From the NCBI GenBank assembly GCA_030041435.1, contig JASHNW010000123.1, positions 1 to 64,000 on the forward strand: a stretch of 64,000 nucleotides of DNA, written 5' to 3'. Below the pieces are notes generated by a model. It was given only the letters and a program-made list of their open reading frames with translations, did not search any database and was not told the origin of the DNA. Numbering within the stretch: position 1 is the first letter of the stretch; each line of letters begins with the position of its first letter. Positions 27,329 to 36,680 of this stretch are shown in pieces. Made by a program: the position numbers and the translations under genes. This DNA is from Acidobacteriaceae bacterium (GTDB lineage: Bacteria; Acidobacteriota; Terriglobia; Terriglobales; Acidobacteriaceae).

Positions 27329-27958
27329 TCAGTCGCTGGTTTTCGAGGAGTTATCCACCCCGATCGGCAGTTCCAGCTCCACCAGAGAGTATTTCGTGCC
27401 CACGCTCGTGGTTTTGAACGCGACGATGTGCTGATGGTGCATCGAGCCGGCGCGCAGCGTCAGCCCGCTGTCATCGTCGAAGTTGTTTCCGCTGCCGTTC
27501 ATTTGCACGTGAGCGTGCTGATCCTCGCGGCACGTCAGGCCCTCGCTGGTCACGGTGGGCGTGCCCACCGCCTGATGCCCCTCGCACTGCAGCACGTCGC
27601 CATATCGGCCCATGGCGTTCTTATAGAACGCGAGCACTTTATCCTGCGGATCGTTCGTCAGGTAGGTCACCACCTTGACGTGCAGTTGCCACTTGCCAAA
27701 CCCCATGTGCACGTCGGCAGAGCGGTCGCCCTCGCTGTCAGGCGCAACCTGCGCACCCGGATAGACCGGCAACCCGAGGTCCGCGGCCGTGGTCTGGTCC
27801 GAGCGCACGTGCAGCCCGCCCAGCGGCGTGTCGATCTTCACGTTTTTGTCCTCGCCGTTTTTCCCCTTGTCCACCTGGACGTGGCAGCCGGCAGTGGCGA
27901 GCAGCGCTGCCGACAGCGCTCCCAGAATCATCGCCTGCGGCATAAACCGGATACGCAT
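27329..27958 (-). CDS. Lipoprotein, unknown function
   Basis: 209 residues with a signal peptide ending in the lipobox LLATAGC (Cys near 25). A charged segment follows (DKGKNGEDKNVKIDTP), then a beta-rich domain containing LPVYPGAQ and GKWQLHVKVVTYLTNDP. The latter part resembles a domain seen in acidobacterial hypothetical proteins that assesses 'y-coordinate' peptides, but I cannot name it. Anchored to a membrane by the lipid-modified Cys. Own transcript. Confidence 0.75.
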   Translation of the reverse strand: MRIRFMPQAMILGALSAALLATAGCHVQVDKGKNGEDKNVKIDTPLGGLHVRSDQTTAADLGLPVYPGAQVAPDSEGDRSADVHMGFGKWQLHVKVVTYLTNDPQDKVLAFYKNAMGRYGDVLQCEGHQAVGTPTVTSEGLTCREDQHAHVQMNGSGNNFDDDSGLTLRAGSMHHQHIVAFKTTSVGTKYSLVELELPIGVDNSSKTSD

Positions 27959-28064
27959 CGCGCAATTCCCCTTGCAGGAACAATACGCCCGAAGGCAGTC
28001 CCCGGTTCCGCAATCTTCACGTCTGCAATTGACGGGACGGAACCGACTCCTGACCGCGCCGGCT

Positions 28065-28877
28065 TCAGCCGGCTTCCAGCGCCCGCTTCCTCATCAGGGC
28101 AGGCAACTGCGGCAAGATAGCCCGCGGAGGCGCGGCCAGCATGCTGGGAATCTGATCCATGGCCAGAGGCCGCCCGTACAGCCAGCCCTGCGCCAGTATG
28201 CAGCCCACCTGCAGCAGCATGGCCTCCTGCTCCGCCGTTTCCACCCCTTCGGCCAGCGTCGTCAGGCCCAGGCTCTTGCCCAGCCCCACCACTGCCGAGA
28301 CAATCTTGCGGCTCTCCGGCCGCAGAGTCATCTGCTGGATAAAACTGCGGTCCACCTTCAGCTGATCGAAAGGCAGCGCCAGCAGGTGCCGCAGGCTCGC
28401 GTATCCGGTGCCGAAGTCGTCCAGCGCCAGGTGGCAGCCCATCTCCTTCAGCTCCCGCGCAATCGTCAGCGCCAGCTCCTCGTTGTCCAGGATCGCGCTT
28501 TCCGTAATCTCGATGATCAGCCGCTCCAGCGGCAGCCCGGCCACCTCGGCCGCTTCCCGAATCTGCGTGGGCAGGCTGCGAAAGCGCAGCTGAATCGGCG
28601 AAACGTTCACCGCCAGGGTCAGCCGCCCCGGCAGCATCGCAGCCGAGCGAAATGCCTTGCGCAGGATCTGGCGCGTCAGAATCCCGATGATCCCGAGTTC
28701 TTCGGTGAGCTGAATAAAGTTTTTCGGCAGGATCAGGCCGAGGGTGGGATGGCGCCAGCGCGTCAATACTTCAAACCCCACCAGGCGGACCGACCGCAGG
28801 TCCACCACCGGCTGGAAGCACGGCACGATTGCGTCGCTTTCTACCGCGTGCCGGACCTCCGCAAGGTTGACGAGCAT
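28065..28877 (-). CDS. EAL-domain c-di-GMP phosphodiesterase
   Basis: 270 residues, an EAL domain alone. The signature is EVL rather than EAL, but the catalytic set looks complete: E in GFEVLTRW, N in NVSPIQL, E in IEITES, DD in LDDFGTGYAS, K in LKVDRSF, E in AEGVET, Q in QGWLYGRPL. It should hydrolyse c-di-GMP to pGpG. No GGDEF, sensor or membrane part is present, so regulation must come through partners or expression. Confidence 0.92.
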   Translation of the reverse strand: MLVNLAEVRHAVESDAIVPCFQPVVDLRSVRLVGFEVLTRWRHPTLGLILPKNFIQLTEELGIIGILTRQILRKAFRSAAMLPGRLTLAVNVSPIQLRFRSLPTQIREAAEVAGLPLERLIIEITESAILDNEELALTIARELKEMGCHLALDDFGTGYASLRHLLALPFDQLKVDRSFIQQMTLRPESRKIVSAVVGLGKSLGLTTLAEGVETAEQEAMLLQVGCILAQGWLYGRPLAMDQIPSMLAAPPRAILPQLPALMRKRALEAG

Positions 28878-28972
28878 GGGGGGATCATACCTGGCCAGGA
28901 ACGAGAACTCATAACCTATCCGGGGTATCTCTCCCCCACGAACGGGTAGGTATCCCGCTTTGAGATTCCCTA

Positions 28973-28991
28973 AGTAACTCCTTTAGTAACT
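28973..28991 (-). promoter_or_regulatory. Direct repeat upstream of the EAL gene
   Basis: On the minus strand AGTTACT occurs twice, 12 bases apart (28985-28991 and 28973-28979), about 100 bases before the EAL start, in an A/T-rich patch within GC-rich DNA. It could be a regulator site. No matching regulator is recognised. Confidence 0.3.
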
Positions 28992-29142
28992 TTAAGTTGC
29001 AAAAGACGCCTTCCGGGTAACTTACCTTGGGAACCGGCAGCCTCGTTCCCTGGCGCTGAGGCGTCGACACCCTGAAAACGGCCATTCGCGCGAACAATGG
29101 ACCCATCGAAAATCGCGGCGCTGCACAGAATTGGGACAGCCT

Positions 29143-31266
29143 CTAAGCCCCCCGGCCGTCGCGGAACACCCGCATCGAACGCCCGCCGAGGATCACCTTT
29201 TCGCTGATCTCTGCCGGAGCGAAGGGGTCCTCGATATTCTCCGTATTCAGCACCTGCGTCCACGCCGTCGCGGCCGGCGCCGCGGGCAGTGTGAACTCCA
29301 CTCCGTCAGGGGCCGCATTCACCAGCATCAGGAAGCTGTCGTCGATAATCGGATGCCCGTCCTCGTCGGTAATCTGCAGCGTCTTGCCGTTCAGCAACAG
29401 GGCCAGCGCACGGACCCAGTGGTTGTTCCACACTTCGTCGGTAAGCTCGCTGCCGTCGGTGTTGTACCACGCAATGTCGCGCACCACCGATCCGCGAATC
29501 GTGCGGTCCTGGAAGAATTTGCGCCGGTGCAGGTTGGGGTGGTTGCGGCGCAGATGGATCAGTTTCGAGGTGAACTCCAGCAGCCGCCGCTGCGATGCAT
29601 GCAGCTTCCAGCAAAACCAGCTCACCTCGTTGTCCTGGCAGTAGCCGTTGTTGTTCCCCCTCTGCGAGCGCGCGATTTCATCTCCCCCGGTCAGCATGGG
29701 CACACCCTGCGACAAAATCAGCGTCGCCAGAAAATTCCGCATCTGCCGTTCCCGCAGCTTGTGGATCGTCGTGCTCCTCGTCGGCCCCTCCGTCCCCATG
29801 TTCCACGAGTCGTTGTTGTCGGTGCCGTCCGTGTTCTTATCGCCGTTCGCCTCGTTGCGCTTCTGGTTGTAGCTCACCAGGTCGCACAGCGTGAACCCGT
29901 CGTGCGCGGTCACGAAATTGATCGACGCATACGGCTTGCGCCCGTCCATTTCGTACAAATCCGACGACCCCGTCAGGCGATAGGCAAAGTCGGACAGCAG
30001 GCCTTCGTCGCCCTTCCAGAAACGCCGCACCGTATCGCGATAGCGTCCGTTCCATTCCGCCCACAGCACCGGGAAATTCCCTACCTGGTAGCCGCCTTCG
30101 CCCACGTCCCACGGCTCCGCAATCAGCTTCACGTCGGCAATCGTCGGGTCCTGGTGGATGGTGTCGAAGAAGCTCGACAGCTTCGACACCGCATGCAGCT
30201 CCCGCGCCAGCGTACTGGCCAGGTCGAAGCGGAAGCCGTCCACGTGCATCTCCGTCACCCAGTAGCGCAGCGAGTCCATCACCAGCTTCAGCACCTGCGG
30301 ATTCATCACGTTCAGCGTGTTGCCGGTGCCGGTGTAGTCCATGTAGTAGCGCGGATTGTCGTCGACCTGACGGTAATAGGTCGTGTTGTCGATGCCTTTC
30401 ATCGAAAGCATCGGCCCCATGCGGTTGCCCTCGCAGGTGTGGTTGTAGACCACGTCGAGGATCACCTCGATGCCCGCCCGGTGCAGCGCCTTCACCATCT
30501 GCTTGAACTCGGTCACCTGCTGCCCCATGTCGCCCGACGAGCTGTAGCGCGCCATCGGCGCAAAGTAGCCCAGCGTGTTGTAGCCCCAGTAGTCGCGCAG
30601 GCCGTGCTCGACCAGCCTCCCTTCGTCGATGAAGTGATGCACCGGCAGCAGCTCGACCGCTGTGATGCCCAGCTTTTTCAGATAGCGGATGCTCGCCTCG
30701 CAGGCCAGCCCCGCGTAGGTTCCCCGCAGCCGCTCCGGAATGGCCGGGTTCAGCATGGAGAAGCCGCGCACGTGCACCTCGTAGATCACCGAGTCGGCCA
30801 GCGGAATCTCCGGCGGGCTGTCTCCGTTCCAGTCGAATCGCTCGTCGACGATGACGGATTTCGGCACGCTGGCCGCCGAATCCTGGTCGTCGCGCGTCAG
30901 ATCGTCGCCGGATCTCACGTCGTAGGGAAAAATCGGCCCCTTCCAGTCCACCTCGCCGGTGATGGCCTTGGCGTAGGGGTCCACCAGCAGCTTCTTCGGG
31001 TTAAAGCGCAGCCCCTGCTCCGGCTGCCACGGCCCCTCCACGCGGAAGCCGTAGCGCTGGCCCGCCCTGATGTTGCGGATCAGCCCGTGCCACACAAACG
31101 CGGTGCGCTCGCGCAGGCATACGCAGTCGGTCTCGTTGCCGGCCTCGTCGAAGAAGCAGACCGACACCCCGGTGGCGTTCTCGGAAAAAATTGCGAAGTT
31201 CGCTCCTTTTGACGTGGGTGTTGCGCCCAGAGGATAGGGCTTGCCAGGAAGTAACGTTCGATCCAT
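29143..31266 (-). CDS. glgX: Glycogen debranching enzyme GlgX
   Basis: 707 residues. N-terminal CBM48-like domain (residues 1-150; PLGATPTSKGANFAIFSENA), GH13 barrel with nucleophile in DGFRFDLAS, acid/base in AEPWDVG and the third carboxylate in TAHDGFTL, then a C-terminal beta domain. It removes alpha-1,6 branches from phosphorylase-trimmed glycogen. The length is right for GlgX/TreX. Transcribed alone; no other glycogen gene is in the window. Confidence 0.95.
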   Translation of the reverse strand: MDRTLLPGKPYPLGATPTSKGANFAIFSENATGVSVCFFDEAGNETDCVCLRERTAFVWHGLIRNIRAGQRYGFRVEGPWQPEQGLRFNPKKLLVDPYAKAITGEVDWKGPIFPYDVRSGDDLTRDDQDSAASVPKSVIVDERFDWNGDSPPEIPLADSVIYEVHVRGFSMLNPAIPERLRGTYAGLACEASIRYLKKLGITAVELLPVHHFIDEGRLVEHGLRDYWGYNTLGYFAPMARYSSSGDMGQQVTEFKQMVKALHRAGIEVILDVVYNHTCEGNRMGPMLSMKGIDNTTYYRQVDDNPRYYMDYTGTGNTLNVMNPQVLKLVMDSLRYWVTEMHVDGFRFDLASTLARELHAVSKLSSFFDTIHQDPTIADVKLIAEPWDVGEGGYQVGNFPVLWAEWNGRYRDTVRRFWKGDEGLLSDFAYRLTGSSDLYEMDGRKPYASINFVTAHDGFTLCDLVSYNQKRNEANGDKNTDGTDNNDSWNMGTEGPTRSTTIHKLRERQMRNFLATLILSQGVPMLTGGDEIARSQRGNNNGYCQDNEVSWFCWKLHASQRRLLEFTSKLIHLRRNHPNLHRRKFFQDRTIRGSVVRDIAWYNTDGSELTDEVWNNHWVRALALLLNGKTLQITDEDGHPIIDDSFLMLVNAAPDGVEFTLPAAPAATAWTQVLNTENIEDPFAPAEISEKVILGGRSMRVFRDGRGA

Positions 31267-31703
31267 TGCGGGCTGTCTCTCGTGTTGGGGGATTTGTGCA
31301 GACTCTTCGAGCAGCAGCGTCGATTACATCAGATGCAGGAACCGCGTGCGCAGCACCCGAGCGGGCCGGCCTCAAATTGTCCGGGGCGAATCGGCAGGGT
31401 CCTCCGGCTGGCGCGATTCTCCTTGGCCGGCGGCAAGCAGAGGAAATCGCGAAAACCTGCGCCCCTGCCGCGGTGCGTGTCTGCGTTGCCACGCGCGATG
31501 GCTCCGCCAGCAGGATCCGCAGCGTACCCTACCCGCGCTGCCGCCCCCTCATGAACAGGATGCGCGCCCCGGCGAAGCGAGATGGCCACCCATTCCGGGC
31601 GAATCGCGCTTCCTCCGGACCTCCGAATCGCCTCCGCCTGCTTCCTGCCTTTTTGTCGCAATTGCAGTTTCGAGAGTAGAGTCGAGGGGAAGAAAGAATC
31701 GTC
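31267..31703. other. Intergenic stretch, no gene seen
   Basis: 437 bases between glgX and a divergent lipoprotein gene. Frames through it look like high-GC noise and none has a protein-like composition. The promoters of both genes must lie here, but I see no convincing boxes. Confidence 0.4.
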
Positions 31704-32249
31704 ATGACAGCCAGGGTCCTCATCGCAGCCTGCGTGCTTGTGCCGTTGCTGGGCGGGTGCTCGTCCGCCAACAAGCCCACCGACGAAAACTTCACGGCGG
31801 CGCTGAACAGCTACTATCAGACGCGCAGCGACTGCCTCTTCCCGCAGGGCCGGCAGTTCCCCTATGAGGTGGCGCCCGGGCCCACCGCAAAGCAGGGCAA
31901 GGCGCAGATGGACGCGCTGACCGATGCCGGCATGTTCACCCGGCTCGAAGACCGCGATCTGCACGTGGATTCCTATTCGCTCACTCCCATCGGCCAGCGC
32001 TACGGCCCCCGTTTTTGCTATGGACACCGCCAGGTCACCGGCATCGTCAGCTTCACGCCGCCGGGCCCGCGCAACGGCTTCACCGAAACCGACGTGACCT
32101 ACCGCTACACCATGACCGAGGTCCCGGTGTGGGTTAAAACGGACGCGATCCGGGCGTCCTTCCCGCAGGTGGCCAAAGACCTCAGCGACGGCCCCACCGA
32201 CCAGATGACCCTGGCCAGCGCCGGCGCAGGCTGGCAGGTGCCGCAGTAA
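31704..32249 (+). CDS. Small lipoprotein, unknown function
   Basis: 181 residues with lipobox LLGGC (Cys 19) after a short signal. The mature part contains a Cys in YQTRSDCLFPQG, a beta-rich stretch ending in VTYRYTMTEVPVWVKTDAI and no recognised domain. The start follows GGGGAAGAAAG. A GNAT gene follows about 50 bases downstream on the same strand and may be co-transcribed. Confidence 0.75.
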   Translation: MTARVLIAACVLVPLLGGCSSANKPTDENFTAALNSYYQTRSDCLFPQGRQFPYEVAPGPTAKQGKAQMDALTDAGMFTRLEDRDLHVDSYSLTPIGQRYGPRFCYGHRQVTGIVSFTPPGPRNGFTETDVTYRYTMTEVPVWVKTDAIRASFPQVAKDLSDGPTDQMTLASAGAGWQVPQ

Positions 32250-32297
32250 ACGGAACGATCCATCTGCAATCCCGCGGCGCCTCAGGTCTCGGAGCCC

Positions 32298-33131
32298 ATG
32301 AATGCATCGACGAACTTCTCCGATTTAACGCTGGCCCGCCGGCTGGAGCGAGCGGAAGGTTACGCCTGCACGCAGTTTGCCGCCGCGCGCGCCCGCATGG
32401 ATCCCAAAAGCGGCTCGGCGTGGACGGAATATGCGGGCACGCTGCTGGCCTTCGACGGCGTGGAGGCGCCCACCACGCAGAGCTTCGGTCTGGGCCTCTT
32501 CGCGGACCTGACCCCGGCAATCCTGGACGAGACGGAAGCGTTTTTCTTCAGCCGAGGCGCGGCGGCCGTGCACGAAGTTTGCCCGCTCGCGGGAGCGGCG
32601 GCGCTGCAGCTGCTCTGCTCGCGCGGTTACAGTCCTATCGAGGTTAGCAATGTGCTGGATCGCGCCGTCACCGAGCCGGAGGCGCGCATCCCAGGACATA
32701 TCCAGGTGCGCGTGATCGAGCAGGACGAGGCGGCGCTGTGGAGCAGTGTGAACGCGCGCGGATGGGCGCACGAGCATCCCGAGCTGGAGGAATTCATCCG
32801 CGGCATGGGCACGCTGTGCGTGGCGCGCGGGCACAGTCCCTGCTTTCTGGCCGAGATCGACGGCGAGCCCGCCGCTGCCGGCGCGCTGGTGCTGCACGAA
32901 GGCGTGGCCCTTTTCGGAGGCGCGGCAACGGTCCCCGAGCGGCGCAGGCGCGGCCTGCAGGCGGCGCTGCTGGAAGCGCGCCTGCGCTACGCTCACCAGC
33001 ACGGCTGCGATCTGGCCATGATGGTCGCCGAGGCCGGCAGCCCCTCGCAGCGCAATGCCGAGCGCCAGGGCTTTCGCGTAGCCTACACGCGGATCAAGTG
33101 GCGGCGCGAGGCGGAGGCATCCACGCAGTAA
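32298..33131 (+). CDS. GNAT-family N-acetyltransferase
   Basis: 277 residues. The C-terminal half (~130-270) has the GNAT fold with the acetyl-CoA motif A: VPERRRRGLQAALLEARL, followed by GSPSQRNAERQGFRVAYTR (motif B). The N-terminal half is probably a degenerate GNAT copy, as in tandem-GNAT proteins. Substrate unknown. It is the last host gene before the integrated element's left boundary. Confidence 0.85.
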   Translation: MNASTNFSDLTLARRLERAEGYACTQFAAARARMDPKSGSAWTEYAGTLLAFDGVEAPTTQSFGLGLFADLTPAILDETEAFFFSRGAAAVHEVCPLAGAAALQLLCSRGYSPIEVSNVLDRAVTEPEARIPGHIQVRVIEQDEAALWSSVNARGWAHEHPELEEFIRGMGTLCVARGHSPCFLAEIDGEPAAAGALVLHEGVALFGGAATVPERRRRGLQAALLEARLRYAHQHGCDLAMMVAEAGSPSQRNAERQGFRVAYTRIKWRREAEASTQ

Positions 33132-33196
33132 GGCTCACAGTCGGCATTTCCGGACGACTGCGCCCCTCGCAAACTGAGTTTTCAGGGATTCTTTTG

Positions 33197-33266
33197 AATG
33201 GTCGGGACGGGCAGATTTGAACTGCCGACCCCTCGCACCCCAAGCGAGTGCTCTACCAGGCTGAGC
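33197..33266. repeat. Left attachment repeat (attL), tRNA-Pro 3' fragment
   Basis: These 70 bases are identical to 43137-43206, the 3' part of the intact tRNA-Pro(GGG) gene including its CCA end. After 33266 the sequence diverges (ATAAACC instead of the tRNA 5' end), so this copy cannot make a tRNA. It is the duplication expected from integration of an element into the tRNA gene. Confidence 0.95.
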
Positions 33267-33327
33267 ATAAACCATTCTAGATAAATGAGTTGCACAATTC
33301 ACCTCCGATTTTTACCCCTCGCGGAGG

Positions 33328-34188
33328 ATGATTATGCAGGCCCGTTTTGAGCAGTTCATTCAGGAGCGGAAGTACCTCACCAACGTCACGGAAGCCACCG
33401 CCCAGTGGTACACGCACGCCTTCAAGTGGCTGGACACGGACGCACCCACACAAGAGGACCTCAAGGCTGCCGTGCTGCGGATGCGGGAAAAGGGACTGAA
33501 GGCCACAGGCTGCAACAGCGCAATCCGGGCGCTCAACTCCTACGTGCATTGGGCAAGCGCCGGGCCGGATGTGAAGTGCAGTCCCGCGTGCAGGCACCCC
33601 AAGATAGCCCAACTAAAAGAGCCGCAGTGCATCCTGCCCACGTTCTCGGACAAGCAAATCCGTTTGCTGGTGGATTGGAAGCCGAAAGAGAGGATTGAGC
33701 GCCGACTCCATTTGATCGTGCTGTTCCTGTTCGACACTGGGGCGCGTATCGGGGAAGTGCTGAAGCTGCGCGTCTCCGACCTCAACCTTGATGACTTGCT
33801 CGTGACGCTGGACGGCAAGGGACGCAAGCAGCGAATCGTGCCATTCAGTTTTGAGCTGCGCAAGGCACTCCACCGCTACATCACGGAGTACAACCGCAAA
33901 CCGGACTCTCTGCTCTTCGCAACGTCCGGGGAGACTGAGCTGGGCCGCCGCAACACATTGCGCGACGTGAAAGCCCTCTGCAACTCGCTGGGATTCGCCC
34001 CGCCACGGCGCACGCTACACGCCACCCGGCACACCTTTGCGACCGGCTATTTGCGCCGGGGCGGAAACGTCTTCGCGCTACAGCGGGTGATGGGCCACTC
34101 GGACCTGGAGACCACGAAGCGATACGCGCACTTGACCACGGCGGACCTTCAAGCCGTGCATGAGCGCGTAAGTCTTCTCTCTCGGTAA
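33328..34188 (+). CDS. Tyrosine recombinase / integrase
   Basis: 286 residues (first possible ATG 33328; the next, MQARF, begins two codons later). An N-terminal SAM-like DNA-binding domain (~10-100) is followed by the catalytic domain with R in TGARIGEVL, K in GKGRKQR, HxxR in HATRHTF, H in GHSDLETTKRY and the nucleophile Tyr in KRYAHL. All catalytic residues are intact. It sits 61 bases from the left att repeat, the expected place for the element's integrase. Confidence 0.96.
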   Translation: MIMQARFEQFIQERKYLTNVTEATAQWYTHAFKWLDTDAPTQEDLKAAVLRMREKGLKATGCNSAIRALNSYVHWASAGPDVKCSPACRHPKIAQLKEPQCILPTFSDKQIRLLVDWKPKERIERRLHLIVLFLFDTGARIGEVLKLRVSDLNLDDLLVTLDGKGRKQRIVPFSFELRKALHRYITEYNRKPDSLLFATSGETELGRRNTLRDVKALCNSLGFAPPRRTLHATRHTFATGYLRRGGNVFALQRVMGHSDLETTKRYAHLTTADLQAVHERVSLLSR

Positions 34189-34225
34189 CCGCTCTACAAG
34201 GCCGCAAGCGCGGGCGCTGCAATTT

Positions 34226-34948
34226 CTACGAATCCATTTCTCGCCAAAGTGCCCGTGCTCGCGAGTCCATAGTACGCAAAATGATTCGCCTGTCTTCAAC
34301 CCCGAAACCGTTGAATTTCGCTCTCTGGAATATCGCCAGTACAAAGTTCGCAGCTTCCGCACATCGCTCCACGAGGCTGGTGAGCCTTGCGCCGTTAGCT
34401 TCTTCATAGACGATCTTCTCCAGCGCAGTTCGCATCTCCAAATCGGAAACCCTACGCCCGTGAATCCCCGCGGAAAGCTCAGCATACAGGTTCTTCATGC
34501 GAGCGAGCGCATCGAATTTCGGCTCTGTCTTCCGAAAATCGGGGTGCTCTTTTGCATATTGCAGCAGTTCCTCCATGGACAGATACCACTTCTCTTCCAT
34601 GTTCATCAATGCGTATTCAACAGGGTGATCTGTGAAGTATACGTGCCGCAAGGTATTTTCTAAGATGCCGCGCATCATTAACTTCGATGTCTTGGAGTAA
34701 CCCATAAACACCTGTGGCAGAACTTGCAGGGAATCGGATGCAATCTCTTCGATAAATGCAGACCCGTGCTCAGGGAGCTTCCCGAGTCTGAATCGCCAAA
34801 GTATCAGGCTGTAAGTTGCTCTGTGGATTTTCTTCGCATTTTCGACTGTGGCAGCGCTCGGAGTATGTGGCATGATTCCCCGCGCCTGTAAATACTGGAG
34901 AACGTTGTCGAAGTCAGCAGCAGTCGCAGGGACCGGCCTCTTAGCCAT
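34226..34948 (-). CDS. Helical protein of ParA operon, unknown (HEPN-like?)
   Basis: 240 residues from ATG 34948, two bases after the stop of the upstream gene. It appears nearly all helical. The motif LYAELSAGIHGRR and the segment LRHVYFTDHPVEYALMNMEEKW look like HEPN/AbiV-type helical bundles, but the R-x4-6-H nuclease signature is not clear. It is third in an operon with a ParA ATPase and a 175-residue protein. I do not recognise it firmly. Confidence 0.7.
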   Translation of the reverse strand: MAKRPVPATAADFDNVLQYLQARGIMPHTPSAATVENAKKIHRATYSLILWRFRLGKLPEHGSAFIEEIASDSLQVLPQVFMGYSKTSKLMMRGILENTLRHVYFTDHPVEYALMNMEEKWYLSMEELLQYAKEHPDFRKTEPKFDALARMKNLYAELSAGIHGRRVSDLEMRTALEKIVYEEANGARLTSLVERCAEAANFVLAIFQRAKFNGFGVEDRRIILRTMDSRARALWREMDS

Positions 34949-34950
34949 CG

Positions 34951-35478
34951 TTAAAGCTCGATCCCCTTGATTATTTTTTCCCACTTACTGAAAAAGCTTT
35001 TGCGATCAGCAGTTTTTTCTGGCTTTGATTGCATTGCTTCACGCATAGAAGCTTCAAGGCTCTGACGCGTTTTCCGATCTCTTGTCTCTAGATACTCTAT
35101 GATCCGTGACGCGATGTCGCCCCGGGACATTTTGTCATATCGGTAATGGCTCATCCCGGGGAGTACCCTGCCTGCAAACTCGGACAGGTCCGAGTTGGAA
35201 GGGAAAAGCCGTTTATCTCGCAGCATGTCGAAAAGGTGCATTGATTCAGAGCCGCTGCGCGGTATCGCTGTAGACTTGCGATTACCTTCTGGGGTTGTCC
35301 CGGTGTCTGCTCGCTCTGCAAATCGCAGGTATTCGTCCAATATTGGAACGAATGCAGGAAACTCCTTCGAGGCAACGCTGCGAAAATTTACAAGGTCCTC
35401 CTTCGAATACGCAGCAGTAACGTCCACTACTTTGCGAAGAAAGAGTAATAAGCTTCGATGTTTTCGATCTTGGACCAA
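34951..35478 (-). CDS. ParA-operon protein, unknown
   Basis: 175 residues starting at a TTG with GAGGAG eight bases upstream. A helical N-terminus is followed by a polar linker (PEGNRKSTAIPRSGSES) and a conserved-looking C-terminal block (LFDMLRDKRLFPSNSDLSEFAGRVLPG, YDKMSRGDIASRIIEYLE), with a basic tail. It lies 10 bases after the ParA stop. Its position is where a ParB-type partner would be, but no ParB motif is visible. Confidence 0.7.
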   Translation of the reverse strand: MVQDRKHRSLLLFLRKVVDVTAAYSKEDLVNFRSVASKEFPAFVPILDEYLRFAERADTGTTPEGNRKSTAIPRSGSESMHLFDMLRDKRLFPSNSDLSEFAGRVLPGMSHYRYDKMSRGDIASRIIEYLETRDRKTRQSLEASMREAMQSKPEKTADRKSFFSKWEKIIKGIEL

Positions 35479-35488
35479 AATTCGCTCC

Positions 35489-36337
35489 TCAGGTTCGCGC
35501 CACGAATTCGCTTGTAATCTCGCGAATTTGACGCGCCGCCTTGCAATTTGAGTTGTACAGGAAGACAGGTTCGTGCCTATCTACCGACTTGGCAACATCC
35601 GTCGCTTGGCTGAGAAAGTGGTTGAAAACTTCGCTCTTGCGGTTTTTGCGAAGATCATCCATGGCGTCGCGCATTGCTCCCGGGAGCGGACCTCGCACAA
35701 GCGTGAAAACAAGGCCGACCTTCTTAATTGCAATTCCTGCATCATCGCTATATTCCTCTAACCAGCGCTCAAGAAGGGGCAGGCCCACGATGGAAAGGGG
35801 GTCGGGCTTTATTGGCACAAGATACTTGTGGCTCGCCAAGATGGCGGCTTGCGTAAAGATTGAAATAGTTGGCGGGCAGTCGATTATCACGTAGTCATAC
35901 GCAGTAGCTTTTTCATTCAGATAGTTCTTTAACTTCGATTCTGTTCCGCGCTTAGACGTCTCTATCTCGATAAGTGACAGGGTTGATGGTATAAGGTCTA
36001 GCTTGCCGCGCCCGGGGCCGCCGTCAAAAATTGAGCATGTGCAAGCGCCCAGGCTCATCTTGCTTTTATCGGTTGGTTTGGCTGCCCCAGTGACCGTATT
36101 TACCGAGCCAGGCTTTTTAGGCATGAATATCTCTTTGAGCGTTCCCTTCTTGGGGTCACCCAAATGTTGGATATATGCCTTTGTGGACAAGAGATACTGG
36201 GATGCGTTGAACTGCGGGTCGCCGTCCACGATTAGTACGTTGAGCTTGTGGAAGTACGCCAAACCGTATGCGACATTGACGGCCAGAGTTGTCTTCCCAA
36301 CTCCGCCTTTCATGTTCATGAAAGAAATGACCTGCAT
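35489..36337 (-). CDS. ParA/Soj-family ATPase
   Basis: 282 residues from ATG 36337; a GTG at 36349 is an alternative. The deviant Walker A MKGGVGKTT, switch I region DGDPQFNASQYL and Walker B YVIIDCPPTISIF are intact, so it should bind and hydrolyse ATP. A ~35-residue insert (GSVNTVTGAAKPTDKSKMSL) follows switch I. First gene of a three-gene operon. There is no ParB or parS, and codon use is A/T-richer than the host. Confidence 0.92.
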   Translation of the reverse strand: MQVISFMNMKGGVGKTTLAVNVAYGLAYFHKLNVLIVDGDPQFNASQYLLSTKAYIQHLGDPKKGTLKEIFMPKKPGSVNTVTGAAKPTDKSKMSLGACTCSIFDGGPGRGKLDLIPSTLSLIEIETSKRGTESKLKNYLNEKATAYDYVIIDCPPTISIFTQAAILASHKYLVPIKPDPLSIVGLPLLERWLEEYSDDAGIAIKKVGLVFTLVRGPLPGAMRDAMDDLRKNRKSEVFNHFLSQATDVAKSVDRHEPVFLYNSNCKAARQIREITSEFVART

Positions 36338-36680
36338 CGTCCCGTTCACCCCGATGATCGGTTATCTACTTCGGCGGGTGCTTCATGGGGATTATACATG
36401 GAGGGGAGGTATCCCTCGTGGAATCTGAGTATTAGCGGATGATTGCGGGGCCGCGGCGGATCGCTTTCAAAAAGGGGCGGAATTGACGCCCCCGTGCTGC
36501 GTTGCCGATGGCTGACGCACCACCTGGGGAGGGGTGGGTAAAATCTTGGCGATGTCCCCTGGCTAGAGCGCCGCAACCCATAAATTTACACAAACAAGTA
36601 TTTTCCCGAATTTGGAACTTTGGCGTGGACCGGCCTGGTCCGTATCTCTATGAAAGCATATAACTTGTGGTCGCTCCAGC
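36338..36680. other. Intergenic stretch, no gene seen
   Basis: 343 bases upstream of parA. The right part has the A/T-rich run ATAAATTTACACAAACAAG (36581-36599), a plausible promoter or binding region. No clear coding frame or perfect repeat is seen. Confidence 0.35.

Noticed and set aside
29131-31212. 693-codon antisense frame opposite glgX
   Set aside because: Shadow of a high-GC gene; Arg/His/Val-rich and without domain features.
33197-33266. A second functional tRNA-Pro gene
   Set aside because: The 5' half of the acceptor stem is missing after 33266, so the copy cannot fold into a tRNA. It is the att duplication.
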